Assembly (NCBI GenBank): GCA_030651815.1
Contig: JAUSBW010000149.1
Span: 1-45,345, forward strand
Reading direction: 5' to 3'
From: Methanoregula sp.
GTDB lineage: Archaea; Halobacteriota; Methanomicrobia; Methanomicrobiales; Methanospirillaceae
DNA length: 45,345 bases
A model generated the notes under the pieces. It was not told where the DNA came from, ran no database searches, and worked only from the letters and a program-made list of their open reading frames with translations. Position 1 is the stretch's first letter. Every line of letters begins with the position of its first letter. This document shows, in pieces, positions 1 through 8,822 of this stretch. Both the position numbers and the translations under genes were made by a program.

Positions 1-596
1 GGGGTTGAGTATCGCTAGCTGAACGCATCGTTTTGCATTGTTCCAATTTTTTATATGTGATTCATAGTATGGCTGCTCATGGGGCGGTGGGTGAAATACC
101 CATAATTATTGATGATTTCGGGAGAGGGTCGTGAATGGGAACGGTGAGTCAGATGTGGTGTCCATAATCAATTCCCCTTTGACCAATTGAGAGACGGAGC
201 GGAGAGTTCTGTTCCTTTATCGAGGTCCGGCGGAACAGGGTGGGGGAAACCGGGGGTAGGTGGATTATTGAAATCAGATTCGGTGGTACCTTACGGTCAT
301 TGAATGGTGAACACGCATTGCTCTCATCATCATTGCATATTCAAACTATCACCAATTATTATGCGATTTATAAATAATTTTGCATAAGAAAACCCCTTTG
401 GATTCATTATTCTCTGGAACCTTTCATAGATAAGATCGAAAACCTTTCGACTGAATCTTCATCGGGCACTGTTCGCTTTTGAATTTTTCATCGGCCGTGG
501 AACTCCCGTTATATATCCCGCCATTATCGTTGAACAAGGCGTTCGGGGAGAACCGGACCTTGAAGACGATCTTCCGGATCCTGTTTGCTGCCCGTT
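1..596. other. No convincing gene; left-edge intergenic stretch
   Basis: I see no gene here that I can support. The one open frame on the + strand has no family resemblance and no ribosome binding site. There is an A/T-rich TATA-like stretch around 364-376 and a small perfect hairpin at 436-450 (TCGAAA, 3 nt, TTTCGA). The following HEAT gene on the minus strand stops at 597-599, so this is its downstream flank. Confidence 0.4.
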
Positions 597-977
597 TTAA
601 TTCCCTTGGATCTTTCCCAATGCCTCGGCTGCTTTATCTCTCGTTATTCCATCCTCGTCGTTCAACGCCAGTCTGAGTGCGTTTACTGCCGTTTCTGACC
701 GTATCTCACCGAGCGCCCATGCAGCTCCGTGCCGGACCCAGACATGGTTGTCTTTCAGGGCCAGAATAAGCGGTTCGATAGTCTTTTCCGATTTGCGGTG
801 TCCGAGTGTCCCGGCTGCGGTAGAACGGACAATTTCGTTGGGATCTTTGAGTTCCCGGATCAGTTGTTCAACGGATTTTTCTGCGGGAATATCTGACGGT
901 ACGGTCGTATCTGCACGGGCAGGTTCGACTGTATTGTGGACCGGTTTCTTTGACTTCGTTTTACTTTTTGAGACCAT
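597..977 (-). CDS. Small HEAT-repeat (PBS-lyase-like) protein
   Basis: This is a 126-residue protein with a lysine/serine-rich N-terminus (residues 1-12) and, from about residue 40, three consecutive HEAT-like units. Each unit has the pattern LKD-x-VR-xxAAxALG followed by a second helix. The repeats are of the phycocyanobilin-lyase/HEAT type, which usually act as protein-protein interaction scaffolds; nothing here indicates an enzyme. The gene is alone and its neighbours are non-coding on both sides. A purine-rich AGGAAG lies about 15 bases before the ATG. The partner is unknown. The domain call is firm, the biological role is not. Confidence 0.8.
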   Translation of the reverse strand: MVSKSKTKSKKPVHNTVEPARADTTVPSDIPAEKSVEQLIRELKDPNEIVRSTAAGTLGHRKSEKTIEPLILALKDNHVWVRHGAAWALGEIRSETAVNALRLALNDEDGITRDKAAEALGKIQGN

Positions 978-1766
978 TTAAATCACAACTTCCTGCTGGA
1001 ACATCCCTGATATGACGAAAATCGGGATATGGTATGGAAGGTTTCCGGTAATGTCATACGGATTTGAAAGGTCATATCCGGGCAGAGCATGTGGATATCT
1101 ATCAAAGGTATATTTAGAGATTTGCAGCTCACGGATTACCGCAAACGATGTTTTGAATCGGATGAAAAAATTCCGGATGTGATCTGGCCGGGCTGGTACT
1201 GACCCGGGTGATGGACCCGGTGACTGCTCAGCAAGTGGTCGAGTTGATTACGGGAATGGGGGTATGAGATGTCCCCCTCATTTACCCTTCGTCAGAGACA
1301 CCTTTTATCAGGGGGTATGGACCCTGAGGGAAAATAAGCCCGATACGGGCTCCGTTTCCCACCCCTTACAAAGGGGGCGATACCGGAAAATCCCGTAAAA
1401 CCGTCCGTTTCGGTTCGTGTGGAAACGGAGGCATTATTGTGCCATGATTGCCAAAATACGGCAGGAAAGCCCCTCACCCAATGGCTGTCAGAGCCCATTA
1501 AATCGAGGCATTTTTCGCCACTTGGTTTACCCCATCCCGACCTTAGAAACCCTGCCGGAATGCGAATATGAGGGTCGTTTTTTCCGGGGTGCCGGTTTTC
1601 CGGAGAATGTGGCGGGGGCAGAACCGTGTTATTCATCGGTCGTAGTGATCTGGCAGAGGTTCGTTTCGATTTTCCTTCTGCTCCGGTTCCAGGGATAGAA
1701 AGGAGATAGTCCCCGTGGTGCATCATGAGCGGTAGTCGGTACCGCATTCAATTGGTGAGTCCGTAG
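978..1766. other. Gene-poor stretch with degenerate palindromes
   Basis: No supportable gene. Two overlapping open frames of about 90-150 codons on opposite strands (1292-1747) are low-complexity in composition, match no family I know, and have no clear start signals. The stretch contains several short hairpins, for example AGCCCG-ATA-CGGGCT near 1338-1352 and G-run/C-run pairing near 1257-1280. It reads as decayed sequence between the HEAT gene and the MscS remnant. Confidence 0.4.
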
Positions 1767-2195
1767 CCTCAATCTGCCGGAACAACATCGTCCTCTCTTT
1801 GTTCGAGCCTCGCATCCAGCAGTTTCCTGTTCAGTTCAGGCCTCCGGCTGACCGATACTTCTTCGCTTATTGTGTCGTATGGTATCATCGGCGCCGGTAT
1901 TGCATTTGCCCTGCAGGATGTGTTCAGGAATTTTGTCGGGGGCTTTTTAATCATGCTCTCCAGTATGTACCGGGTCGGCGACAGGATCTCCATTGACAAC
2001 AACTACGAAGACGTCATGGACACCGGTGTCATGAGCACGACGCTGATGGAAATACGGGGCCGGGTTTCCGGGGACCAGCCATCAGGGCGACTGTTCAGCA
2101 TACCAGACGGCCTTATGATCAATCACCTTTTGTACAATTACACCCGCGACCATTCGTTTATCCGGGACGAGCTATCCATTTCCCCTGACCAATAA
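1767..2195 (+). pseudogene. MscS mechanosensitive-channel remnant, truncated at both ends
   Basis: The open frame begins after a TAG at 1764-1766 and has no ATG. The recognisable part starts near 1851 and contains the pore-lining helix and the start of the beta domain of MscS channels (GIIGAGIAFALQDVFRNFVGG, then YRVGDRISI). The N-terminal transmembrane helices are missing, and the frame stops just after a motif resembling IPN-x-NYTRD, so the C-terminal alpha/beta cage is missing too. A GTG at 1872 could only start a protein inside the pore helix. An intact MscS gene lies 1.2 kb downstream, so this is best read as a decayed extra copy. A short expressed channel fragment cannot be excluded. 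Confidence 0.75.
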
Positions 2196-2322
2196 CAGCA
2201 ACTGACAACAGATCTCATCCTCCGCATAGAGATAAATTTTTTAAAATCCCCGTCACTATCAACACTGGATTTTGCATACCCTTTAATAATCTCCCGTATA
2301 TCTCACTAACAGGAGACCTGGA

Positions 2323-3366
2323 TTGGATATGGCAGACGGGGAGAAAGCTGCTTTTGCAGGCAATGTCATCGGTATTGAACGGGAAATAAAAGAGATCACC
2401 GATGCCATCGAACGGTCCGGGTCCGGTGCTCCGCCTCACATTGCCATCATTGCAGAACCGATGAGTGGCCGCACGACCATCGTTGACGAGATCCGGCGCA
2501 TCTACAGCGACAGGGTGCACTATCTGCCCCTTAAGTTTGTCATTAACCAGTCCGCCCTCCCGGACTTCTCGTCCCTTCCAGGTGATATCATCCTGATCGA
2601 GAACTGCCAGTTCCTTACAACAAGAGTTATCGGGGGATTTGATGTCCTTGATACGTTCCTGCACATGCAGATCACGTCAAAAAAGATCTTCATCACGACA
2701 TGGAACACCTATAGCTGGCATTACCTCTCCTCCGTCATGAACATTGATGCGTATTTCCCCACCATAGTTACCTTAACCAGGATGGATGCACCGCTTCTCA
2801 AGCAGGTGATCCTGTCGCGCTATAAGTCCGGGGAGATCCGGTTTGTTGATGGGGGGGCAGACGAGCGAGCGATGTTTTTCTCCGTGATCCACCAGTCGGT
2901 GCGCCTGCCGTTTACTGCAACCGAAATTTCAGTCCCGTGGATAAAGCTTAATTTTATCCTGATACTTCACGGGCTGCCCCGGAAAAAACGCGTCCAGATC
3001 TCCATAGAGGATGTAATTTTTGAAAAGATCAACCGGATAGCCAGGGGAAATCCAGGTGTCGCGATCCTGCTGTGGAATGCGAGCCTGAAGGATAATGCAA
3101 TATCATTAAGTGCAATCACCGTATCTTCGTATTCCATCTCCCTTGACCCGGATGAATCATTCATTCTTTCCGTCATCCTGTCCATGGAATCGCTGCATGC
3201 AAAGGATCTTTCCGCAATAGCCGGATCCGAGATGGATATCGAACGGGTGCTCTACCGCCTCATCCAGCAGGGTCTTGTCCGGGACGATACAGGCTATTAC
3301 AGTATCATGCCCTTTGCCCTTGGTCCGGTGACTGAATATCTTAAGAAAACACGGAGGTTGTGGTGA
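2323..3366 (+). CDS. P-loop (STAND/AAA-like) protein coupled to MscS, degenerate Walker motifs
   Basis: This is a 347-residue protein. Near residue 44 it has a P-loop-like A-x4-G-R-T-T in which the usual lysine is arginine. Near residue 88 a hydrophobic beta strand (DIILIEN) stands at the Walker B position with E-N instead of D-E. The C-terminal ~80 residues look like a winged helix. This is the layout of small STAND/ORC-like ATPases, but both nucleotide-binding motifs are altered, so binding without hydrolysis is possible (inference). The start is TTG at 2323, because AGGAG at 2311-2315 sits 7 bases before it; an in-frame ATG at 2329 is the alternative. Its stop overlaps the start region of the next gene, an MscS channel, so the two are almost certainly co-translated. 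I do not know a characterised homologue. Confidence 0.75.
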   Translation: MDMADGEKAAFAGNVIGIEREIKEITDAIERSGSGAPPHIAIIAEPMSGRTTIVDEIRRIYSDRVHYLPLKFVINQSALPDFSSLPGDIILIENCQFLTTRVIGGFDVLDTFLHMQITSKKIFITTWNTYSWHYLSSVMNIDAYFPTIVTLTRMDAPLLKQVILSRYKSGEIRFVDGGADERAMFFSVIHQSVRLPFTATEISVPWIKLNFILILHGLPRKKRVQISIEDVIFEKINRIARGNPGVAILLWNASLKDNAISLSAITVSSYSISLDPDESFILSVILSMESLHAKDLSAIAGSEMDIERVLYRLIQQGLVRDDTGYYSIMPFALGPVTEYLKKTRRLW

Positions 3367-3368
3367 CC

Positions 3369-4232
3369 ATGGCTGATACCCTGCTCTCCAATGTTACGGC
3401 GGATGTTGCGATGGAACTCCCGATAAAAACCATTGATACAAACCTGATCCTGTACATCGTTTCTATCATCATCATCGCCTATGTTATTTCGTACCTGCTC
3501 AGTTTCATCCTCGTCCATGTCTCGGAGCGGATCGGCTGGTACCGGACATCTGTCACTATGACCATTCCCCTGTTGAAGCTCCTTGTCTACATGGTTGCAC
3601 TCTATTACATTATCATCGCTGTCATCGAACCTTCGCTGACCCAGATGATTGCATTCTCGGGGCTTTTTGGTGCTGCTATCGGGTTTGGGTTAAAAGACCT
3701 CTTTTCCGATATCGTGGGGGGCATCGTGATCATCTTTGAAAAGCCGTACCAGATCGGCGACAAGGTAACAATCGGCGACAAATACGGGGAGGTTAAAGAT
3801 ATCGGCATCCGTTCGACGCGTATCCAGACACCGGCAGATGAACTGGTATCAGTGCCGAACAATACCATCTTCAGCCAGCCGGTAACAAGTGGCAATGCCG
3901 GCGATCTGGCCATGATGATCGTAATCGATCTCTTCATTCACCCGGATTCCGATGCTGACACGGCAATGAAGATCTTAAAAGAGGCGCTTGTTACCTCGAA
4001 GTACGTGATCATCTCAAAAAGGTATCCTTACACAGTCCTCTTCGAGGACTTCCCGTTCTACAAGCGAATCCGTGCAAAGGGATATGTCAACGACCTACGG
4101 CTGGAGTTCGAGTTCAAATCTGAAGTCACCCGGCGATCATGGGCGGAGCTTAAAAAGGCAGGGATCCGGCCACCGTCAATTGTCCCCCCGTCAGCCGATA
4201 TGAGCGGGCAATCTCCGGCAACGATACTGTAA
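3369..4232 (+). CDS. MscS-family mechanosensitive channel
   Basis: This protein of about 287 residues has an outside-facing N-terminus, hydrophobic helices at about 27-50 and 63-85, and a third, Gly/Ala-rich pore helix (FSGLFGAAIGFGLKDLFSD). The MscS beta domain follows (PYQIGDKVTIGDKYGEV, then IRSTRIQT and VSVPNN), and then the alpha/beta C-terminal domain. The length fits small MscS channels, which open under membrane tension and release solutes in osmotic downshock. The upstream ATPase-like gene ends at 3366. GGAGG at 3353-3357 serves ATG 3369 or GTG 3363/3360. The tight coupling suggests that the P-loop protein is a dedicated partner, perhaps a gating or assembly factor (inference). Confidence 0.88.
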   Translation: MADTLLSNVTADVAMELPIKTIDTNLILYIVSIIIIAYVISYLLSFILVHVSERIGWYRTSVTMTIPLLKLLVYMVALYYIIIAVIEPSLTQMIAFSGLFGAAIGFGLKDLFSDIVGGIVIIFEKPYQIGDKVTIGDKYGEVKDIGIRSTRIQTPADELVSVPNNTIFSQPVTSGNAGDLAMMIVIDLFIHPDSDADTAMKILKEALVTSKYVIISKRYPYTVLFEDFPFYKRIRAKGYVNDLRLEFEFKSEVTRRSWAELKKAGIRPPSIVPPSADMSGQSPATIL

Positions 4233-4334
4233 TACTGTTTGGTATCCATTTTTAAAAAAAATCCAAACTCTTACAACCTGACAATGTCAAACTTAACTAA
4301 CAATCAGGATAGATAACAGGGGTCACAAAGTAAT

Positions 4335-5393
4335 ATGGTAAAACTATCATCACGGGGCTGGTTGGCGCTTTCAATCCTCTTTTCCTTAACGGTTATCATC
4401 ATCATCTTTGCGACAACCTTTAACGAGGAAACAATTGGCTATATACTCTCGTTCAATCTCTTCTTTTTAGGACTTGCCATCATGTTTCGACTCCTTGCAC
4501 TCGTGCTCTGGGGCATAAGGATTCAGCTGATGTCGGGCTCGCTTGGCTACCATGTAAAACTCCCATACTGCGTGAACATGGTACTTGCCGGGCTGCTTGC
4601 CGGTACCATCACACCCGGGCAGGCAGGTGGAGAACCGGTCCGGGTGCATGAACTCTACCGGGCGGGGGTTAAAATTGGTGATGCCACTGCGGTTGTTATC
4701 ATGGAGCGGGTCCTTGATGGTATAATCCTGACCGTCATGGGGATTCTTCTCATGATCCTGATGACCCGGTATATCGGGAGTATTTTTAACCCTGCCTTAA
4801 TCATCCTTGTTATCATCGCATGGCTCTTCCTCATTAGTTTCCTCCTCATTCCGGTTCTCGCCATCAAGTATCCGGAACGGACAAAAAATATCCTGATGAA
4901 ACTGGTCAACTGGCTTGTCTCCCGGTTCGGAAGATTCTCTGCCTCGCACCAGTCGATAACTGAGCGGGCAGATCATGAGATTGATAACTTATTTGCGACC
5001 ATGTCCCGGTTTACCGGAACTGCCTGGAGAGGACTGCTCTTTGGAGGAATCGTAACAGCACTATTCTGGATCAGTGAGTTCCTCGTTGCTTCGGTAATTA
5101 TGATGGGTCTGGGTCTTGGCCCTTTTATTCTCGAATCTTTTTTCTTCCAGATCCTGATTGCAATCATCATGATGATCCCGCTCACTCCGGGTGCATCGGG
5201 AGTAACCGAGCTTTCCACATCATCGTTGTATGCGCTGATCATACCCTCGGGAATGATTGGGATTTTTGTCATACTCTGGCGTTTTGTGACATTTTACTTA
5301 AATATCATTCTTGGCGCCATTGCCGGTCTTGCCATCTTCAAACGTGAACTGAAGTATCTGAAAAAAGAAGAAGAGCCCGGAAAAACAGACTGA
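4335..5393 (+). CDS. Flippase-like integral membrane protein (LPG synthase TM / UPF0104 family)
   Basis: This is a 352-residue polytopic membrane protein with roughly eight hydrophobic helices. It has the family signature regions AGTITPGQAGGEPVR, the following VIMERVLDG, and the later MIPLTPGASGVTE. These are typical of the lysylphosphatidylglycerol-synthase transmembrane region family (PF03706/UPF0104). Archaeal and bacterial members often lack the soluble synthase domain and are thought to flip or transfer lipid-linked groups. The last ~15 residues form a charged cytoplasmic tail rich in Lys and Glu. It converges on a GT2 glycosyltransferase that ends 33 bases away, so a shared role in glycolipid or S-layer glycan metabolism is plausible but not shown. 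Confidence 0.85.
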   Translation: MVKLSSRGWLALSILFSLTVIIIIFATTFNEETIGYILSFNLFFLGLAIMFRLLALVLWGIRIQLMSGSLGYHVKLPYCVNMVLAGLLAGTITPGQAGGEPVRVHELYRAGVKIGDATAVVIMERVLDGIILTVMGILLMILMTRYIGSIFNPALIILVIIAWLFLISFLLIPVLAIKYPERTKNILMKLVNWLVSRFGRFSASHQSITERADHEIDNLFATMSRFTGTAWRGLLFGGIVTALFWISEFLVASVIMMGLGLGPFILESFFFQILIAIIMMIPLTPGASGVTELSTSSLYALIIPSGMIGIFVILWRFVTFYLNIILGAIAGLAIFKRELKYLKKEEEPGKTD

Positions 5394-5425
5394 TAGACCG
5401 GTCCGGATCCAGCTGTTAACATGAT

Positions 5426-6172
5426 TCATTTTTCGTCTGGTCGGCCGTTTCGATCCGTTTCGTTTGAGTTCTGGCTTTTGTATTCCTTCCTTGTATAGGT
5501 AAATCTCTTGGATATACCCCCACAAAGGACAATCCAGTACCATTCAAAGATCGTTTGCCAGAACCCGTACTGGTCATATCTCCGGAAATCAAACCCGACT
5601 TTTAAGTTGGGATTAAAGATGACTTTTCCCTCTTTGCGCATCCGGGTTGCCACTTCCAGATCGTCTCCGGCATCCATAACCCTGTACATTCCGGCATGCT
5701 TCAGGACCTCATACCTGAAGATGGTGTTGCAACCGAGTGTATAATAATAAAGGCGGGTTGCCGCTCCAAACCCCATCAGGATATCGAACAGCATGACATA
5801 GCACCGGTTTTTTGGCGTATCTTCGATAGTGGTTACCGGGCCAAAGACAAGGACCACATGGGGATCTGTAAATGAGTGAAGAATCTGCTCAATCCAGTCC
5901 GGGGCAGCTACACTGTCGGCATCCGTGGTTGCAACGATATCATACTTTGCCCGGGCAAACCCGTCATTTCGTGCTCCGGGGACCCGTTCAGATTCCTGAA
6001 TAAACACCAGATCAGCATATTCAGCTGCAATTTCCCGTGTCCGGTCGCTGGAATTCCCGTCAACGACAATCAGCTCATAGGAACTGCGGGAAACGGTCTG
6101 GTTGGACAGGGCAGACAGGCACCGTTGAATGGTGGCCTCTTCATTATACGCCGGAATAATTACAGATATCAT
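5426..6172 (-). CDS. Family 2 glycosyltransferase
   Basis: This is a 248-residue enzyme with a GT-A fold. The N-terminal SVIIPAYNEEATI is the classic nucleotide-sugar-binding start, VDGNSSD follows near residue 38, and TDADS near residue 88 is the DxD-type metal site. An ED-like acceptor-site motif (AGDDLEVATRMRKEG) lies near residue 168. The C-terminus carries one hydrophobic stretch (WQTIFEWYWIVLCG) that may touch the membrane, followed by a basic tail. Such enzymes move sugars from nucleotide donors to lipid or glycan acceptors. The exact donor and acceptor cannot be read from sequence. A TATA-like AATATATT at 6236-6244 lies upstream, which would give a leader of some 40 bases. Confidence 0.9.
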   Translation of the reverse strand: MISVIIPAYNEEATIQRCLSALSNQTVSRSSYELIVVDGNSSDRTREIAAEYADLVFIQESERVPGARNDGFARAKYDIVATTDADSVAAPDWIEQILHSFTDPHVVLVFGPVTTIEDTPKNRCYVMLFDILMGFGAATRLYYYTLGCNTIFRYEVLKHAGMYRVMDAGDDLEVATRMRKEGKVIFNPNLKVGFDFRRYDQYGFWQTIFEWYWIVLCGGISKRFTYTRKEYKSQNSNETDRNGRPDEK

Positions 6173-6320
6173 GTTCTGGGTGTGGAATTCTTAAATGAAG
6201 ACTGATATTTCTCAGTATTATTGGGTATGGAACTCAATATATTTAGCGCGTCTCAAATACCATGCATTTTACACATTATCCCGTTGACCCGATCGGAAGA
6301 CGGAGTTTCCGTGCCCTTCA

Positions 6321-6827
6321 TCACTTCCCTGCAATCCGCTCCTCAAGCATACGTCCATGCGAACCGTTCCAGTAGAGTTTCTTACACTGCTCGCACCAGA
6401 AAAACGACAATCCCCTCCAGTCCTTTGGTGCATAATCAGCACCTGCAATCTCGCATTCGAATGCTTCCCGTACTTGTGTATTACAGAGCGAGCACCTGCT
6501 CATGGTCACCCTTCGCTTGATACAGCCGAGTCCGATGAGTTGCTGCACCTGTTCAATCACGTCTTCGGATCTGACCAGGATCGCCTGTTCTTTCCCGCGC
6601 CGTGCAAGTTCGGCGTCCCTTGTGAGCAGGATACGATGTTCCTGAAGGCAGAGTTCGAGCAGGAGTGTATCTTCCTTTGCATTGCCCGCTGCAAGATTGT
6701 TGGCACTGGTAGTATCGTACCCCATGAACCGAAGGTAACGGGTGAGTGTACCGAGCATACGATCAGCGATAAAGCGGGGCTCGGCAGATGAGATTTGTTG
6801 AGCGGGAGTACTGTGTTCAGTTGACAT
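6321..6827 (-). CDS. Mut7-C (PIN-like RNase) domain protein with zinc ribbon
   Basis: This 168-residue protein has the Mut7-C signature (RFIADRMLGTLTRYLRFMGYDT) at residues 18-39, followed by an RDAEL motif near residue 70. Together these supply the acidic residues of this PIN-like nuclease fold. The C-terminal third has two Cys pairs (CSLC and CEQC) ending in KLYWNGSH, which form the zinc ribbon typical of the family (formerly DUF82). It probably acts on RNA, with substrate unknown. Its start overlaps the last 11 bases of the AmrS-type gene, so it is the distal gene of a zinc-ribbon, radical-SAM, Mut7-C operon. Confidence 0.88.
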   Translation of the reverse strand: MSTEHSTPAQQISSAEPRFIADRMLGTLTRYLRFMGYDTTSANNLAAGNAKEDTLLLELCLQEHRILLTRDAELARRGKEQAILVRSEDVIEQVQQLIGLGCIKRRVTMSRCSLCNTQVREAFECEIAGADYAPKDWRGLSFFWCEQCKKLYWNGSHGRMLEERIAGK

Positions 6828-7830
6828 GGCGTATTATCTCGATTTTTTCACCACAGTTTGTGCATTGCTGGCCTTCGAGTGCCACAAACCGGCTGGAAAA
6901 TCCCTGTCGCTCGATCAGCATCGCATTGCATTTGGGGCAGTACGTGTTCTCAAAGGGATTACGGGATACATTGCCAAGATATGGGAATCGCAGGCCAAGT
7001 TCTTTTGCCTTCCTGTAGATCTTTTCCAGCATTGCCACAGGTGTAGATCCACGGTCGAGCATCTTGTAATCCGGGTGGAACGCGGAGAAGTGCATCGGAG
7101 TTTCCGGGCCAAGATGTTCTATCACCCAGCGGATCAACCCTTCCTGCTCTTCCATGCTGTCATTGAGACCCGGGATCACCAGTGTGACGGTCTCGACATG
7201 CATTCCGAGCTCGCGGGCGAGCTGTGCTGAGTCGAGCACCGGCTGAAGTTTCGCACCGCAGATCTTTTTGTAAAAATCATCCGAGAATGCCTTGAGATCG
7301 ACACGGAATGCTCCGAGCATCGGTGCGAGCTCGCGGAGAGCTTCTTCTGTTATGTACCCGTTCGTCACATAGATCGTGCCCAGTCCTTTAGCCCGGGCAA
7401 TCGCACCCATATCAAGCGCGTACTCGTGCCATATCGTAGGCTCGTTGTATGTCCACGAGATACTTGCACTCCCGCTCGCAATCGCCCGCTGTACGCCTTC
7501 TGCCGGCTCCAGAAAACGGAGCATTGCACCATCCAGTCCCTGCCGGGAGATATGCCAGTTCTGGCAGTGCTGGCAGTGAAAGTTACAGCCGATAGATCCC
7601 AGCGAGTATGAAAGGGTGCCGGGCAGGTAGTGAAAAAGAGGTTTTTTCTCGATCGGGTCAACCGCTTCAGCGCTGATCTTTGCGTAGGTCATCGCCACAA
7701 GTAAACCATGTTCGTTCACCCGCACTCCGCAGATGCCGTGCTTGCCGTCATTGATCGTGCAGCGGTGACTGCACAGCGAGCACTTCACCGTATTATTCTT
7801 AAGTTTTGCGTACTGGCGTGCCTCGTACAT
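6817..7830 (-). CDS. amrS: AmmeMemoRadiSam-system radical SAM enzyme
   Basis: This 337-residue radical SAM protein carries the CNFHCQHCQN motif near residue 80, which binds the [4Fe-4S] cluster that cleaves S-adenosylmethionine. Before it comes a Cys-rich N-terminus (CSLCSHRC, then GICGVR), and after it the SWTYNEPTIW and YVTNGYI segments typical of AmrS. A C-terminal zinc ribbon (YCPKC and CTNC) follows near residues 290-328. The family is named for its association with AMMECR1 and Memo proteins, but neither is present here; the neighbours are a small zinc-ribbon protein upstream and Mut7-C downstream. Its substrate is unknown in archaea. It was long mislabelled pyruvate-formate-lyase activating enzyme. 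Confidence 0.9.
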   Translation of the reverse strand: MYEARQYAKLKNNTVKCSLCSHRCTINDGKHGICGVRVNEHGLLVAMTYAKISAEAVDPIEKKPLFHYLPGTLSYSLGSIGCNFHCQHCQNWHISRQGLDGAMLRFLEPAEGVQRAIASGSASISWTYNEPTIWHEYALDMGAIARAKGLGTIYVTNGYITEEALRELAPMLGAFRVDLKAFSDDFYKKICGAKLQPVLDSAQLARELGMHVETVTLVIPGLNDSMEEQEGLIRWVIEHLGPETPMHFSAFHPDYKMLDRGSTPVAMLEKIYRKAKELGLRFPYLGNVSRNPFENTYCPKCNAMLIERQGFSSRFVALEGQQCTNCGEKIEIIRHVN

Positions 7831-7851
7831 ATCCTGCCTTCGTAAACGTGA

Positions 7852-8022
7852 TTAGGGATGATCCTTATTCTCTTTTTCGATCTCCCGGAATGCATCTGCA
7901 CCATCGATCTCGAGCACAAACGAGCCGCGGTATCCGCAGTCTTTGCAGAGATATACCTGTCCGACACATCCGCCGGCAACGGGAAATATATCCTGGCTTT
8001 TACAGTTCGGGCAGTAAAACAT
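7852..8022 (-). CDS. Small zinc-ribbon protein
   Basis: The frame can be extended to 8082, but the ATG at 8022 gives a 56-residue protein beginning directly with the metal knuckle MFYCPNC. A second knuckle CKDC lies 20 residues later, so there are four cysteines for one zinc. The C-terminus is acidic and charged (EIEKENKDHP). The gene lies 21 bases before the AmrS-type gene on the same strand and shares a 43-base divergent promoter region with pyrH. Its role is unknown; it may be an RNA- or protein-binding partner in the operon. The longer start is unlikely because it would overlap the pyrH start. Confidence 0.75.
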   Translation of the reverse strand: MFYCPNCKSQDIFPVAGGCVGQVYLCKDCGYRGSFVLEIDGADAFREIEKENKDHP

Positions 8023-8065
8023 AGTAAACAACTCTATATGAGCATCAGGTACAAAAACTAGTGCA

Positions 8066-8770
8066 ATGAGAAATATTGTCATCTCGCTGGGTGGTTCGAT
8101 CCTTATCCCAGAACTCAGCGGGAACAGGATCAGCAGCTATGTCCCGGTACTCAGGGCGATCGCAGAGCACCACCGGCTCTTTGTGGTCGTTGGCGGGGGC
8201 GGTGCAGCACGGGATTATATTGAAGCTGCACGAAAACTCGGTGTGGATGAGGGGACTTCCGATGAGATCGGCATCCTTGTCACCCGGCTCAACGCCACAC
8301 TCCTTATTGCAGCACTGGGTGATGCAGCCTACCCGAAAGTTGCAGAGAGTCATGCGGAGGCAAAGAAGTTTGCAGAATCCAGCAAGATCGTGGTGATGGG
8401 TGGTATTACACCGGGCCAGACGACCGACGCAGTTGCCGCAGTGCTCGCCGAACGCGTAAGGGCGTTGGTTTTTATCAATGCGACCTCGGTAAATGGTATC
8501 TATGACAAAGACCCGAAAAAGCATAAAGATGCGAAGCGGTTTGAGACTCTCACGCCCCAGCAGCTGCTGGGGGTTGTCAGCCAGATCGGTCTTGGCGCCG
8601 GATCCAACAATGTGCTTGACATCATCGCCGCCCGGATAGTCGAGCGCAGTCATATCCCTCTGGTTGTACTGGATGGAACAGAGCCGGAAAACCTGCAAAA
8701 CGCCATCCTCAAAGGCACATTCACCGGCACCATTGTGTCTGAATCCAATAAAAATCCCCTGCCGGTCTGA
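8066..8770 (+). CDS. pyrH: Archaeal-type UMP kinase
   Basis: This 234-residue amino-acid-kinase-family enzyme converts UMP to UDP with ATP in the cytoplasm. The N-terminal ISLGGSIL and the VVGGGGAARDYI segment build the nucleotide-binding fold. The GGITPGQTTDAVAAVLAE segment near residue 112 is the archaeal UMP-kinase signature, and NGIYDKDPKK near residue 148 is the ATP-site loop. The length is typical. I considered isopentenyl phosphate kinase, a relative found in archaea, but the TPGQTTD signature favours PyrH. It is transcribed divergently from the zinc-ribbon operon. A TATA-like CTATATGA at 8033-8040 lies about 26 bases before the ATG, so the message is probably leaderless or nearly so. 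Confidence 0.9.
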   Translation: MRNIVISLGGSILIPELSGNRISSYVPVLRAIAEHHRLFVVVGGGGAARDYIEAARKLGVDEGTSDEIGILVTRLNATLLIAALGDAAYPKVAESHAEAKKFAESSKIVVMGGITPGQTTDAVAAVLAERVRALVFINATSVNGIYDKDPKKHKDAKRFETLTPQQLLGVVSQIGLGAGSNNVLDIIAARIVERSHIPLVVLDGTEPENLQNAILKGTFTGTIVSESNKNPLPV

Positions 8771-8822
8771 CCCTTAAAGACCATTACCTATTTTTATCAT
8801 CCCGTCGCATCTATGATGGCGC

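Noticed and set aside
479-676. Short plus-strand open frame over the end of the HEAT gene
   Set aside because: It overlaps the end of a clear HEAT-repeat gene on the other strand and has no ribosome site or similarity.
1292-1747. Open frames of 151 codons (minus) and 93 codons (plus) in the left gene-poor region
   Set aside because: They overlap each other on opposite strands, lack family resemblance and start signals, and have biased composition rich in Pro, Ser and Arg.
8045-8698. 217-codon minus-strand frame opposite pyrH
   Set aside because: It is the antisense of pyrH, a clear UMP kinase; its composition (many His and Cys) is typical of a shadow frame.
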